Origin: Antiquaquibacter oligotrophicus
Lineage (GTDB): Bacteria > Actinomycetota > Actinomycetes > Actinomycetales > Microbacteriaceae
DNA length: 64,000 nucleotides
Reading direction: 5' to 3'
Assembly: GCF_020535405.1 (NCBI RefSeq)
Contig: NZ_CP085036.1
Location: 2,356,001-2,420,000 of the forward strand
Shown here: in pieces, positions 26,968-36,384 of the stretch
Position numbering within the stretch: position 1 is the first letter of the stretch
Layout of the letters: the number at the start of each line of letters is the position of its first letter
Made by a program: the position numbers and the translations under genes
Notes under the pieces: generated by a model
What the model was told of the DNA's origin: nothing
The model's database searches: none
Seen by the model: the letters and a program-made list of their open reading frames with translations, nothing else

Positions 26968-28560
26968 GTGGCCAAGCCGATCGTGCTGATCGCCGAAGAA
27001 CTTTCCCCCGCGACCGTCGAGGCCCTCGGCCCCGACTTCGACATCCGCACCGTCGACGGCACCGACCGCCCGGCGTTGCTCGCCGCGCTCGCCGAGGCGA
27101 ACGCAATCCTCATTCGTTCCGCGACCCAGGTCGACGCCGAAGCGATCGCCGCCGCGCCCAAGCTCAAAGTTGTCGCACGCGCGGGCGTCGGTCTCGACAA
27201 CGTCGACATCAAGGCCTCCACCGAGGCTGGAGTTATGGTCGTCAACGCGCCGACCTCCAACATCATCTCGGCAGCCGAGCTCACCGTCGGACACATCCTG
27301 AGCCTCGCCCGCCACATCCCGGCAGCGCACGCGAGCCTCGCTGCCGGAACGTGGAAGCGCTCCAAGTACACCGGTGTCGAACTCTTCGAGAAGACCGTCG
27401 GCATCATCGGCCTCGGTCGCATCGGTGCGCTCATCACCGAACGGCTCCAGGCCTTCGGCGTCAACGTCATCGCGTACGACCCCTACGTCACCTCCGCGCG
27501 CGCACAGCAGCTCGGTGTGACACTCGTGACGCTCGACGAACTACTCGCGCAGGCCGACTTCATCACGATCCACATGCCGAAAACGCCGGAGACGACCGGC
27601 ATGATCTCCACCGAGCAGCTCGCGCTCATGAAGCCGACCGCCTTCATCGTCAACGTCGCCCGAGGTGGACTCATCGACGAGGACGCACTGTTCGCAGCCC
27701 TCAAGTCGAACCGCATCGCCGGGGCCGGCCTCGACGTCTTCGTGAGCGAGCCGCCCACCGATTCGCCGCTCCTCGAGCTGGAGAACGTCGTCCTCACGCC
27801 GCACCTGGGCGCATCGACGGATGAGGCGCAGGAGAAGGCCGGGGTGTCCGTGGCACGTTCCGTCCGTCTGGCGCTCGACGGAGAGCTTGTGCCCGACGCG
27901 GTGAATGTCGCGGGCGGTGTGATCGACCCGACCGTTCGGCCGGGCATCCCGCTCATGGAGAAGCTCGGGCAGGTCTTCGCGGGTCTCGCGGATTCGCCCA
28001 TCACGAGCATTGATGTCGAGGTGCGCGGCGAGATCGTCGAGTTCGACGTGAACGTGCTGAAGCTTGCTGCCCTCAAGGGCATCTTCTCGAACATCGTGAG
28101 TGAGTCGGTGAGCTACGTGAATGCCCCGCTCCTCGCCGAGGCGCGCGGTGTCGATATCCGCCTCATCACGGATGCCGCGAGCGACGAGTACCGCAACCTG
28201 CTCAGCATCCGCGGCGCTCTGTCGGATGGCTCGCAGATCTCCGTCTCGGGAACCCTCACGGGCACCAAGCAGACCCAGAAGATCGTCGAGATCAACGGCT
28301 ACGACGTCGAGGTGCCGATGGCCGAGCATCTCATCGTCATGATGTACACCGATCGCCCGGGCATCGTCGCCGTCTACGGCAAGGAGTTCGGCGAGGCGAA
28401 GATCAACATCGCCGGCATGCAGATTGCCCGCCACAGCGCCGGGGGAGAGGCTCTCTCCGTGCTCACGGTGGACTCGCCGGTTCCGGACGAACTCCTCGAG
28501 ACGGTGCGCACGGCGATCGACGCGTCCCTCCTCCGAGAGATCGACATCACCGAGGCTTAG
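26968..28560 (+). CDS. serA: D-3-phosphoglycerate dehydrogenase
   Basis: A 530-residue type-1 phosphoglycerate dehydrogenase, first step of serine synthesis. The catalytic and NAD domains carry RAGVGLDNVD, VGIIGLGRIGALI and NVARGGLIDEDAL. The His-Glu pair and LTPHLGAST follow. An intervening domain and a C-terminal ACT domain (MYTDRPGIVAVYGKEFGEAKINIAGMQI) complete the long actinobacterial form, which is usually feedback-inhibited by serine. Translation starts at GTG 26968. It opens the conserved serA-leuB-ilvE block. Confidence 0.97.
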   Translation: MAKPIVLIAEELSPATVEALGPDFDIRTVDGTDRPALLAALAEANAILIRSATQVDAEAIAAAPKLKVVARAGVGLDNVDIKASTEAGVMVVNAPTSNIISAAELTVGHILSLARHIPAAHASLAAGTWKRSKYTGVELFEKTVGIIGLGRIGALITERLQAFGVNVIAYDPYVTSARAQQLGVTLVTLDELLAQADFITIHMPKTPETTGMISTEQLALMKPTAFIVNVARGGLIDEDALFAALKSNRIAGAGLDVFVSEPPTDSPLLELENVVLTPHLGASTDEAQEKAGVSVARSVRLALDGELVPDAVNVAGGVIDPTVRPGIPLMEKLGQVFAGLADSPITSIDVEVRGEIVEFDVNVLKLAALKGIFSNIVSESVSYVNAPLLAEARGVDIRLITDAASDEYRNLLSIRGALSDGSQISVSGTLTGTKQTQKIVEINGYDVEVPMAEHLIVMMYTDRPGIVAVYGKEFGEAKINIAGMQIARHSAGGEALSVLTVDSPVPDELLETVRTAIDASLLREIDITEA

Positions 28561-28563
28561 AAG

Positions 28564-28654
28564 GACGTCGCTCAGCGACGCATGCCGCGCAGAGGTTTGG
28601 TGCCAGCGCTGCGGTATGACCCTCAGCGCCCACACCAAACCTCAGCGCGGCGTC
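28564..28654. repeat. Dispersed inverted-repeat element, copy 2
   Basis: It begins GACGTCGCTCAGCG three bases after the serA stop and contains facing arms AGAGGTTTGGTG and CACCAAACCTC, then ends GCGCGGCGTC. It fills the space between the convergent serA and DUF6458 genes and can fold into a long hairpin. See also copies 1 and 3. Confidence 0.75.
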
Positions 28655-28663
28655 CCGATGCTC

Positions 28664-28927
28664 TTAGACGACGTCGGCGGGCGGGGTCGACGCGGTGCGA
28701 CGCTCGGTCACACCGGCACCCGTGGACGGGTCGACACCCGACTGCACCGTCGTCACCGTCTGGCGCTTGCGCACCAGCAGGATGATTCCGATAAGGAAGA
28801 CGATGGTTCCGGCACCCATCAAGAGGTAACCGACCATGTCGAGATCAACCACCGAGTTCTCGAGGTTGACGGCGAACGCAAGGATCGCGCCGATAACAAA
28901 GAGTGCAATTCCGGTTCCGATACTCAT
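28664..28927 (-). CDS. DUF6458-type small membrane protein
   Basis: An 87-residue protein with two helices (residues 4-22 and 32-50), a short basic loop RKRQ and a polar Thr/Ser-rich tail. The opening MSIGTGIALFVIGAILAFAV is characteristic of the DUF6458 family as I recall it, widespread in actinobacteria. Function is unknown. It is convergent with serA and divergent from leuB. Confidence 0.8.
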   Translation of the reverse strand: MSIGTGIALFVIGAILAFAVNLENSVVDLDMVGYLLMGAGTIVFLIGIILLVRKRQTVTTVQSGVDPSTGAGVTERRTASTPPADVV

Positions 28928-29013
28928 GGAGGTGACGGTACTCGCCCCCTATCCGGGGCACGTAGGGGTTGTGGTCGACGCCGCTCGTGCGCTAGGAGCG
29001 ATAGCCTGAACAG

Positions 29014-30060
29014 ATGCCCAGTTCGTTGAATCTCGCCGTCATCCCGGGTGACGGAATCGGTCCGGAAGTTATCGCTGAAGCCGTCAAGGTGCTGAAAGCC
29101 ACGGGGGTGGATGCCACGGTCACCGAGTACCCCTTCGGTGCAACGCATTACCTGGCGACGGGCAGCATCCTCGACCAGAGTGAACTCGACGCGCTCGCTC
29201 AACACGACGCCATCCTCCTCGGCGCGGTGGGCGGCGACCCGCAGGATCCGCGACTCAAGGGCGGCATCATCGAGCGCGGGCTCCTGCTCAAGCTGCGCTT
29301 CGCGTTCGACCACTACGTGAACCTGCGCCCGACGCGCATCTACCCGAGTGTTACCTCACCCCTCTCGAACCCGGGCGAGGTCGACTTCGTTGTCGTGCGC
29401 GAGGGCACCGAGGGTCCCTACGTGGGCAACGGTGGCAGCATCCGCACGGGCACACCCCACGAGATCGCCAACGAGGTGAGTGTCAACACGGCGTTCGGTG
29501 TTGAGCGGGTCGTGAAGTTCGCGTTCGAGCAGGCCGAGCAGCGTCGCGGCAAGGTCACGTTTGTGCACAAGACCAATGTGCTCACGTACGCCGGTGGGCT
29601 GTGGCAGCGCATCGTGCAGGCGGAGGCGGCCAATCATCCGTCGGTGGACTGGGATTACCTCCACGTGGACGCCGCGACCATCTTCTTGGTCACCAACCCT
29701 GCTAGGTTCGATGTCATCGTCACGGATAACCTCTTCGGCGATATCCTCACCGATCTCGCGGCCGCAATCAGCGGCGGCATCGGACTGGCGGCCTCGGGCA
29801 ACATCAACCCCGACGGCACGTTCCCCTCGATGTTCGAGCCGGTGCACGGTTCCGCTCCCGACATCGCGGGCAAGCAGCTCGCCGACCCCACCGCGGCGAT
29901 CCTGTCCGTTGCACTCATGTTGGCCCAGCAGGGCCATCCGGATGCCGCGGCTCGGGTTTCTGCGGCGGTCGAAGCCGACCTCGCCTCCCGTGGCGACGCG
30001 AAACGCAGCACCGCGGAGGTGGGCGACGCGATCGCGGCGGCTGTGGCATCCGCTGGCTGA
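29014..30060 (+). CDS. leuB: 3-isopropylmalate dehydrogenase
   Basis: A 348-residue NAD-dependent beta-decarboxylating dehydrogenase for leucine synthesis. [13 protein letters not shown] opens the fold; [27 protein letters not shown] is the metal and substrate signature, and [13 protein letters not shown] the cofactor loop. The family also includes tartrate/isocitrate enzymes, but linkage to ilvE and leuCD supports LeuB. It has its own 86-base upstream region; no leader peptide is evident there. Confidence 0.95.
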   Translation: MPSSLNLAVIPGDGIGPEVIAEAVKVLKATGVDATVTEYPFGATHYLATGSILDQSELDALAQHDAILLGAVGGDPQDPRLKGGIIERGLLLKLRFAFDHYVNLRPTRIYPSVTSPLSNPGEVDFVVVREGTEGPYVGNGGSIRTGTPHEIANEVSVNTAFGVERVVKFAFEQAEQRRGKVTFVHKTNVLTYAGGLWQRIVQAEAANHPSVDWDYLHVDAATIFLVTNPARFDVIVTDNLFGDILTDLAAAISGGIGLAASGNINPDGTFPSMFEPVHGSAPDIAGKQLADPTAAILSVALMLAQQGHPDAAARVSAAVEADLASRGDAKRSTAEVGDAIAAAVASAG

Positions 30061-30119
30061 GTTTTCCGAACCTCACCGGCGTAACATCGACATACTTCAC
30101 TTCCTTCGAAGGACCGATC

Positions 30120-31226
30120 ATGAAGAACCTCCTGGCCCCTCAGACCCTCGAGTTCGCCGTGACGCGCAACGAGTCAGCGCGCGACGCAGCAGAGCACGCC
30201 GACATCATTGCCGAGCCCGGCTTCGGCAAGCACTTCACCGACCACATGGTCGACATCTGCTGGTCGGAGTGGGGTGGGTGGCACCGCCCGCGTGTGCAGC
30301 CTTACGGTCCCATTCAGCTCGACCCGGCCGCCGCCGTACTGCACTACGCGCAGGAGATCTTTGAGGGTCTCAAGGCGTACCGGTGGGCGGATGGCTCGAT
30401 CTGGTCGTTCCGCCCGGAGGCCAACGCCGCGCGGCTGCAGCGCTCTGCTGTGCGTATGGCGCTGCCGGAGCTGCCGACCGAGTACTTCATCGAGTCGCTC
30501 AAGCAGCTCATCGCTGTTGATGGCCGCTGGGTGCCGAGCGCGCCGGAGACGAGCCTGTACCTCCGCCCCTTCATGTTCGCGAAGGAGGCGTTCCTCGGTG
30601 TGCGCCCCGCGAAGAAGGTCAATTACTACGTGATCGCGAGTCCCGCCGGGCCATACTTCTCCGGCGGTGTGGCGCCGCTGTCGATCTGGCTCTCCGAGGA
30701 CTACTCCCGCGCAGGCAAGGGCGGCACGGGTGCGGCGAAGACGGGCGGCAACTACGCGTCGAGTCTCGTCGCCCAGCAGGAGGCCTACGACAACGGGTGC
30801 GCCCAGGTGCTCTTCCTCGACTCGCAGGAGGGCAAGTGGATCGAGGAACTCGGCGGTATGAACGTGGTGCTCGTGAAGAAGGACGGCACGCTCGTGACGC
30901 CTGACTCCGACAGCATCCTCGAGGGCATCACGCGAGACTCGGTGCTGCAGCTCGCCGAGGACCGTGGCCACAAGGTGGAGCGCCGCAAGGTGAGCATCGA
31001 GGAGTGGCGTGAGGGTGTCGCTAACGGCGACGTGACCGAGGTGTTCGCGTGCGGCACCGCCGCCGTCATCACCCCGATCGGGTTGCTGAAGGCTCGCGAT
31101 TTCACGGTGGGCGATGCGGATGCCCAGGCGGGCGAACTAACAATGTCGCTGCGCGAGGAGCTCACCGACATCCAGTACGGCCGTCGCCCCGACCCGCACG
31201 GCTGGATGACACGTCTCGACGCGTAA
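30120..31226 (+). CDS. ilvE: Branched-chain amino acid aminotransferase
   Basis: A 368-residue class IV PLP aminotransferase, last step of valine, leucine and isoleucine synthesis and first step of their breakdown. [17 protein letters not shown], the PLP-Lys region [18 protein letters not shown], and the C-terminal [15 protein letters not shown] are standard for the BCAT2-type actinobacterial enzyme. It follows leuB by 59 bases. Confidence 0.96.
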   Translation: MKNLLAPQTLEFAVTRNESARDAAEHADIIAEPGFGKHFTDHMVDICWSEWGGWHRPRVQPYGPIQLDPAAAVLHYAQEIFEGLKAYRWADGSIWSFRPEANAARLQRSAVRMALPELPTEYFIESLKQLIAVDGRWVPSAPETSLYLRPFMFAKEAFLGVRPAKKVNYYVIASPAGPYFSGGVAPLSIWLSEDYSRAGKGGTGAAKTGGNYASSLVAQQEAYDNGCAQVLFLDSQEGKWIEELGGMNVVLVKKDGTLVTPDSDSILEGITRDSVLQLAEDRGHKVERRKVSIEEWREGVANGDVTEVFACGTAAVITPIGLLKARDFTVGDADAQAGELTMSLREELTDIQYGRRPDPHGWMTRLDA

Positions 31227-31237
31227 CGCGGGCCGAC

Positions 31238-31873
31238 CTACGGTCTTGTGACCCTCGTCGCGAAGGACGCAACTACCTCGGCTGCTTCTGCGAGGTTCTG
31301 CGCGTAGGTGCGTCCGCTGATCGCCTTGCGCGGCCGCAGGCTGTGGTCGCCGTCGCCGAGCCAGTGCACGTCGATCGCCGGCGGGAGGTCGTAGCTGGCC
31401 ACCTCATCCGGGGTGCCGAACTCGTCTCGTGTGCCCTGGCAGATCTGCGTGGGAGCGGTCAGGTCGATGAGGTGCGCCGTACGGAGCTGCTCCGGTTTTG
31501 CCGGGGGATGGAACGGGTAGGAGAAGCACACGAGTCCCGCGATCGTTCCCGCGTCGTAGAGGCCCTGGGCAACCATGCTCGCGACCCGGCCACCCATCGA
31601 GTGCCCGCCGATGAGCAGGGGGCGATCCGTGACGTCGGCGACGGCATCCAGATACTCACCCTGCAGGCTGTCTCCGCGCGGGGGCGGCTTGCGCACACCC
31701 TGCCTGCGGCCTGCCATATACGCGAACTCGAATCGTGCGACACGGATGCCCTGCTCGACGAGCGCGGACGTGATGGCGTTCATCCCCGCACTGTCCATGG
31801 CTGCACCCGCGCCGTGCGCGAGCAGCAAGGTCACGGATGCATCGTCGGGCCCGTCCCACAGCAGCTCCACCAT
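31238..31873 (-). CDS. Alpha/beta hydrolase, TEX30/dienelactone-hydrolase-like
   Basis: A 211-residue alpha/beta hydrolase. LLLAHGAGAAMDS is the oxyanion segment, GGHSMGGRVASM the nucleophile elbow Ser, QGTRDEFG the Asp region, and GDGDHSL the His. It belongs to the small KANL3/TEX30-like group rather than to true lipases. It is convergent with ilvE, 11 bases away. Substrate unknown. Confidence 0.82.
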   Translation of the reverse strand: MVELLWDGPDDASVTLLLAHGAGAAMDSAGMNAITSALVEQGIRVARFEFAYMAGRRQGVRKPPPRGDSLQGEYLDAVADVTDRPLLIGGHSMGGRVASMVAQGLYDAGTIAGLVCFSYPFHPPAKPEQLRTAHLIDLTAPTQICQGTRDEFGTPDEVASYDLPPAIDVHWLGDGDHSLRPRKAISGRTYAQNLAEAAEVVASFATRVTRP

Positions 31874-31901
31874 GCAGCCGAGCCTAGCCAGCCCTCAACC
31901 A

Positions 31902-31977
31902 CTTCTCCGGAGCTTTCGAGTCCCAGTCACACTGGTTACAGGATGCCGCGGCGTGTCACCCGAACCCTCCGGAGAAG
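31902..31977. repeat. Spaced inverted repeat upstream of the FAH gene
   Basis: CTTCTCCGGAG (31902-31912) and CTCCGGAGAAG (31967-31977) are perfect 11-bp inverted arms 54 bases apart, each with the self-complementary core CTCCGGAG. They lie in the divergent gap between the hydrolase and the FAH-family gene and could be paired operator sites. Confidence 0.5.
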
Positions 31978-32019
31978 AGTCACATGAACCGCGGCGGGAG
32001 GGTCACGTAGGCTCGTCGG

Positions 32020-32778
32020 GTGAAGATTGCGCGGTTCAGCCACGAGGGCGACATCAGGTTCGGCATCATCGACGACGACGAGGTGGTGGTGCTGGCCAAC
32101 GACCCCATGTTCGCCGGATACGAGACCCTCGACGAGCGTCTGCCCCTGTCCGAGGTGAAGCTCATCGCGCCCGTCATCCCGCGATCGAAGGTGATCGCGT
32201 TCGGTCGTAACTACCGGGACCACGCGACCGAGCTCGGCAACGAGGTGCCGGCCGAGCCGCTCATGTTTTTGAAGCCCAACACGTCGGTGATCGGCCCGGG
32301 TGACACCATCGTGCTGCCGCCGCAGAGCGAGAACGTCGCCTTCGAGGGCGAACTCGCCGTGGTGATCGGCGCCATCGCCAAAAACGTCTCGGCCGAAAAG
32401 GCGGAGAGCGTGATCTTCGGCTTCACCATCGCCAATGACGTCACCGCTCGTGACCTCCAGACCCGCGACGGTCAGTGGTCGCGCGCGAAGGGCTTCGACA
32501 CGTTCTGCCCGATCGGCCCGGTGATCGAGACCGAGTTCGCGGTCATCCGTCAGCACATCGTGACACGTGTCAACGGTGACGTGAAGCAGGACGGCCCGGT
32601 CTCCGACATGCTCCACGGTGTCGCGGAGTTGATCGAGTACGCGTCATCCGTCTTCACGCTGCTGCCCGGGGATCTACTCCTGACCGGAACGCCCGCCGGT
32701 GTCGGACCGCTCGTGAGCGGGGACACGGTGGATGTCACGATCGAGGGTATCGGAACGCTCTCGAACCCGGTGCGCTAG
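32020..32778 (+). CDS. Fumarylacetoacetate hydrolase family protein
   Basis: A 252-residue FAH-fold enzyme; relatives are acylpyruvases or oxaloacetate decarboxylases. FGRNYRDHATELG opens the catalytic domain, FEGELAVVIG gives the metal-binding Glu pair, and ANDVTARDLQTRDGQW the Asp. GTG at 32020 is the start. From memory, a close relative sits next to gltX in mycobacteria, so this gene marks the left border of the lipoprotein island. Its last 29 bp recur exactly at 37066-37094. It overlaps the convergent lipoprotein gene by four bases. Confidence 0.88.
   Translation: MKIARFSHEGDIRFGIIDDDEVVVLANDPMFAGYETLDERLPLSEVKLIAPVIPRSKVIAFGRNYRDHATELGNEVPAEPLMFLKPNTSVIGPGDTIVLPPQSENVAFEGELAVVIGAIAKNVSAEKAESVIFGFTIANDVTARDLQTRDGQWSRAKGFDTFCPIGPVIETEFAVIRQHIVTRVNGDVKQDGPVSDMLHGVAELIEYASSVFTLLPGDLLLTGTPAGVGPLVSGDTVDVTIEGIGTLSNPVR
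32750..32778. repeat. 29-bp direct repeat, left copy (within FAH 3' end)
   Basis: The block starts TCGGAACGCTCTCGAACCC and ends GGTGCGCTAG, encoding the last residues and stop of the FAH-family protein. An identical 29-bp copy is found at 37066-37094 in the same orientation. Confidence 0.9.
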
Positions 32779-33629
32779 CCGCTCGTGCTGGAGTGAGGCT
32801 CGAGACGGAGCAACTCCCGGCCTCTCGAATCGAAGAGGTGGAGGATCGCGCCATCGGCTCCCACCACTCTCACGGCGGTCACTAAAGAGCCGACCTGGAG
32901 GCCAGGGCAGCCGATCGAGGCGACCATGCCCGGGGTGTTGGTCACCACGTACCCATGATCTAGCTCCGCGTAGCGTCCGCTCGAGCCACACGCGCCTGGA
33001 GTATCGACGAACGACTTCCAGTCGCCGTCGCGAAACTCGAGGAAGGTGTCGTCATCGCCGAAGATCGGCGCTCCCGTGTCCTCCGCGAGCGGCATGGCTT
33101 CGGACACGGCCCACGTGATGTGCCAGGTTCCCGTGAGCGAGGCAGGTGACAGGTTCGCGTCGAGGGGCCGGATGGCCTCCATCGTCGGCTCCGCAGGAAC
33201 GCCTCGAGTGAGGCGGCCGTTCAGCGCGCCTGTCGTAGTGCCGCCGGAATCCGTGAACAACCACCCCGAGTCATGAGCTTCGAGCCGCTCTGTGGTCGTG
33301 AGCCACGGCACATCGAGTTGGCCGTCGCGCACGCATCCGGGGTCGATCAGTCCAGGGCTCCCGAGCCAGGCATCACCGAGAGTGATCCAGGTTCCCGACA
33401 CCTCGCCGCACGCGGCGCCGTACGTGAATCCGTCCTCCAGCATCGTCAGCTCGCCGACGTGCCCGCTGGGCTCGCTGAGGGTCCAGGTCCCGATGAGATC
33501 GGCCGCGACGCTTTCGGGCGCGGGCGGATGCGGAGTGGGCGTGGCCGTCGGGGCGGGGGCGGGCGCCGAGCACCCGGCGAGAAGAGTGATCGCAGCGGCG
33601 AGGCACGAGAGCACGCGGGGAGTGGACAT
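32775..33629 (-). CDS. Lipoprotein of the local paralogous family (two-module), no. 2
   Basis: A 284-residue predicted lipoprotein: signal peptide with lipobox LLAGC, then a Pro/Thr-rich linker (residues 20-40). Two modules follow, each of the form L-x-GTW-x-L...CG..SG.W.......C....W, the second starting near SLTGTWHITW. It ends near LFDSRGRELLRLE. It is one of five related genes at 32.8-39.6 kb. The modules recall META/HslJ-like domains but I cannot prove that. The ATG overlaps the stop of the three-module paralog (TGATG), so it is the last gene of the sigma-factor operon. Confidence 0.8.
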   Translation of the reverse strand: MSTPRVLSCLAAAITLLAGCSAPAPAPTATPTPHPPAPESVAADLIGTWTLSEPSGHVGELTMLEDGFTYGAACGEVSGTWITLGDAWLGSPGLIDPGCVRDGQLDVPWLTTTERLEAHDSGWLFTDSGGTTTGALNGRLTRGVPAEPTMEAIRPLDANLSPASLTGTWHITWAVSEAMPLAEDTGAPIFGDDDTFLEFRDGDWKSFVDTPGACGSSGRYAELDHGYVVTNTPGMVASIGCPGLQVGSLVTAVRVVGADGAILHLFDSRGRELLRLEPHSSTSG

Positions 33630-34774
33630 CAGTTCTCCGAATGGTTCGAGACGGGTACGAGTCGATCGAGTTCGGCGCCTGTATTGTCCAGCATCACGAG
33701 TGTCTCACCGTCGAATCCTGCGAGGCGGACCCGCCAGTCCCACTCTTCGATCGGACGCTCACCGCAGTACATCAAGGTCATGACGCTCTGGACGACCACC
33801 AGTACTCGCCCATCCTGTAGAGGCGCCCATCTCCCGAGCTGATCGTTACAGTCGTCCGTTCCGCGGAGAGTGCCGTCAGGATCGAAATGGACGCTCGACG
33901 CTCGCTCGCTCGTGAGCGAAGTCCACTCGCCGGCAATTGATCCGGGACTGAGCGACGCGGGAAGCGCCACTGGGTCAGCTAGCTCGGCTGCGACCTCCTC
34001 AGCAGAGAAAGCTGGCCAGCCTCCGGATGCCGAGTCCGGATCCCGTTCAAGCCGCGCTAGGACTGATCCGTCCTCGTCCCTGAGGCTCAGCGTTCCGTCG
34101 TCGAGATCGGCCTCCCGTGCGCCGACGAGCCAAGGGATCTCGTCGTCCGCGAGGCGGCAACCTCCGCTGCCCCACACCATCGCGAGGAAGACGCCGTCGA
34201 GGGAGCCCCAGTCGCCCATGAGTTCACCGCATGGCATCGTGAGGATGTACATGCGAGGAGCGAATTCGAGGGTGGACCCGGCGATATTTTCCGGGTCGGT
34301 GACCGTCCAGGCGCCGACGAGGTCGCGAGAGTGCCAGTCGACCCCGGATTCGGGGACAGGCGAGAGTCGCCCGACTTCCTCCGCCTCGGCATCGAGAAGC
34401 ACGACCACTCCTTTCTCGATGCCAGCGAGACTCGTCCGATCGAGCCACGACACGAGCACCGATCCTGGACAGTGTGCCGGGATGGGTGCGGTGCGCCGCG
34501 AGATCGAGACGCGGCCATCCTCGTGAGTCTGCCAGGTGCCGCGGGCCACGCAACGAGCCTCCTGTGTCGCCTCGCCGAACCCCTCGACCCGCCAGTTGTT
34601 TCCCTCGATCACCAGGGTCGCTGTGCCCGGCGACGTCCCCGCTGCCGCCCACCGCCCGTCCACCGGGGCGGGAACGAGCCCTTCCGGCAGTCGCGGAACT
34701 GAACTCCCGAGCGGCACGCAGCCCGAGAGAGCGGCCACGAGTAGGGTGCCGACGGCGACGTGCCTAGCCCACAT
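33629..34774 (-). CDS. Lipoprotein of the local paralogous family (three-module)
   Basis: A 381-residue predicted lipoprotein with lipobox ALSGC and three repeats of the family module: near residues 40-130, 148-240 and 270-370. Each has conserved Trp and a Cys pair, and the last two end VLARLERD and LVMLDNTGAELDRLV. It is co-transcribed with the sigma factor and membrane partner upstream (11-base overlap). Longer than its paralogs because of the extra N-terminal module. Function unknown; a surface sensor or target of the sigma system is an inference. Confidence 0.8.
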   Translation of the reverse strand: MWARHVAVGTLLVAALSGCVPLGSSVPRLPEGLVPAPVDGRWAAAGTSPGTATLVIEGNNWRVEGFGEATQEARCVARGTWQTHEDGRVSISRRTAPIPAHCPGSVLVSWLDRTSLAGIEKGVVVLLDAEAEEVGRLSPVPESGVDWHSRDLVGAWTVTDPENIAGSTLEFAPRMYILTMPCGELMGDWGSLDGVFLAMVWGSGGCRLADDEIPWLVGAREADLDDGTLSLRDEDGSVLARLERDPDSASGGWPAFSAEEVAAELADPVALPASLSPGSIAGEWTSLTSERASSVHFDPDGTLRGTDDCNDQLGRWAPLQDGRVLVVVQSVMTLMYCGERPIEEWDWRVRLAGFDGETLVMLDNTGAELDRLVPVSNHSEN

Positions 34775-35648
34775 AGAACTCCCCGATCACGGTTGTGCCG
34801 TCCGGCGCGTAGAGCGGGATAACCCTGTCGGGATCGCGTGACGCGGGGGTTGCGTGCATGTCGAGTGGCCCCTGTGTGAGGTCGTCCGTGGAGCGCGACT
34901 GCCCGGACACACCGGGGAGGAGAGCATCGCCGGACGGCCCTCCCGAGTTGAACTCGACAATGCCGTCGTCGTACGGGGGAACGAGGTCGCGAACAGCCGC
35001 GCTTTCGACGTATCCCAGGGTTCCGTCGACTCCGACAGCCGCCAGCAGGTCGGGCGTCCCGAGACGAGGCGAGGCGACTCCGTAGGTCTGACCCTGGGCG
35101 TTGACCCCCCACTCGGTCTCTGTCTTCACGAGGTACTGCAGCGAGACCACGACCTCGGCTCCCGGTTCGGGCGACGCGAAGAGGGAAGAATTGTCATCGG
35201 AGAGGGCCAGGTCGCTCCACGTCTCGGTGCGGTCGTCTCCCGTGCACGTCGATGTCAACGCGACAGTGGTGGGGGAGAAGCCAACCTTCGTCACCCCGGA
35301 AGTGAGACACGTGATTCGCACCCGCACGTCTGTCGCACCGACAGGGGGCTGAAGAGGGACAAGCGCGGGCCCGCTCACTCGCGTGCTTCCTGCGTCTTCG
35401 ACGATCGTGACGACGGATGCCCCGGGCCAAACACCATCGGGAAGCGCGGGCCCGCTCGCCACCGTCACAGGTTCCTCAGAGAGGGTCGACGCGACGGCGG
35501 CCGTGAGACCGACACCGACGAGCGCGCCCGCGAGCACGGCAGCCGCCAGCAGGCTGGCGTGGGGGCTCCGGTGCCCCGATTCGACGTTCGTCGCCAGTCC
35601 CGCCCGAATGGCGGCGGATCGCTCGGGGTCGAACTGTGGCGTGGTCAT
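34764..35648 (-). CDS. One-pass membrane protein, putative anti-sigma partner
   Basis: A 294-residue protein with about 30 cytoplasmic residues, one transmembrane helix (residues 33-55, LLAAAVLAGALVGVGLTAAVAS) and an extracytoplasmic domain of about 240 residues. It overlaps the ECF sigma gene by four bases (ATGA), the usual place of an anti-sigma factor. However, the cytoplasmic part has no H-x3-C-x2-C zinc anti-sigma motif and is shorter than a normal anti-sigma domain. Assignment as a sigma partner rests on position and topology only. Confidence 0.65.
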   Translation of the reverse strand: MTTPQFDPERSAAIRAGLATNVESGHRSPHASLLAAAVLAGALVGVGLTAAVASTLSEEPVTVASGPALPDGVWPGASVVTIVEDAGSTRVSGPALVPLQPPVGATDVRVRITCLTSGVTKVGFSPTTVALTSTCTGDDRTETWSDLALSDDNSSLFASPEPGAEVVVSLQYLVKTETEWGVNAQGQTYGVASPRLGTPDLLAAVGVDGTLGYVESAAVRDLVPPYDDGIVEFNSGGPSGDALLPGVSGQSRSTDDLTQGPLDMHATPASRDPDRVIPLYAPDGTTVIGEFYVG

Positions 35649-36241
35649 GATGGGTGCCTTTCACTCTCGAAGAGCACGGTGGGGAGGGTCGGATGGATGC
35701 CGCGGGCTCGCCGTCGAGCACGCGAGAGTCTCTGGCGCGCGGCATCCGTGGTGATGCCGAGCACGTCGGCGGTGTGGGCGAGGCTGAGCTCCTCCACGAG
35801 TACGAGCGCGATGATCTCGGCGTCAGCAGGGGGAAGAGCATCCAGGATCGCGGCAAGGTGCTGGGAACGATCGTGATGCTCGCTGCGCTCCTGCGCGATC
35901 GTCTCGGCCGAGGGCTCGGTGCCCGGCGGTGGGAGACGCTCGAGAAAGGCGCGGTGTCGCCGCTGGTATCGCGCGAGGTTGCGCACGACGTTGTGGGTCG
36001 TGGTCAGCAGCCAGGGGAGCACAGAGCCGTCGACCAGTCGCACGGAGCGCCGCTTGCGCCACAACTCGAGAAAGGCGGCGGCGACGGCATCCTCGGCGTC
36101 CGTCGGTGAGGCCGTTCGTGCGAGTGCGCTCCGGAATAGTCGATCACGATGGGTGTCAAAGAGTCGAGCGAAAGCGTCACCGTCGCCGGAGAGGGCACGC
36201 CGCCACCATAGGGCTTCTGAGGAGGGCGTTTCGCGGCTCAC
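35645..36241 (-). CDS. ECF-family RNA polymerase sigma factor
   Basis: A 198-residue sigma-70 family factor. Region 2 runs about residues 22-95 (LFDTHRDRLFRSALARTAS, DAVAAAFLELWRKR), and region 4 about 125-180 (LPPADAEIIALVLVEELSLAHTADVLGITTDAARQRLSRARR). It is the first gene of a four-gene operon with the membrane partner and two lipoproteins, a layout that suggests surface-signal-controlled expression. No target promoter can be defined from this window alone. Confidence 0.92.
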   Translation of the reverse strand: MSRETPSSEALWWRRALSGDGDAFARLFDTHRDRLFRSALARTASPTDAEDAVAAAFLELWRKRRSVRLVDGSVLPWLLTTTHNVVRNLARYQRRHRAFLERLPPPGTEPSAETIAQERSEHHDRSQHLAAILDALPPADAEIIALVLVEELSLAHTADVLGITTDAARQRLSRARRRARGIHPTLPTVLFESERHPS

Positions 36242-36351
36242 AATGGGGACTGTCCGCTCAGGCCACAGTGTGACAGCACCCGCTCAGGGTAGCGATTGCT
36301 CATTCACCCATGATGCTGTCCTCGGACGCTATCCCCAGCAGTCGTGGCTTG

Positions 36352-36378
36352 AAACGTATGGCACCCTGCCATACGTTT
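36352..36378. promoter_or_regulatory. VapB operator palindrome
   Basis: A perfect palindrome of 12-bp arms, AAACGTATGGCA and TGCCATACGTTT, with a 3-base centre, ends seven bases before the vapB start. Toxin-antitoxin operons are normally autorepressed through such sites. The 110 bases between it and the divergent sigma gene start show nothing else clear. Confidence 0.75.
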
Positions 36379-36384
36379 AGTGTC

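Noticed and set aside
28928..29013. Leucine leader peptide before leuB
   Set aside because: The 86-base gap has no short frame with Leu codon runs, unlike the leuC leader.
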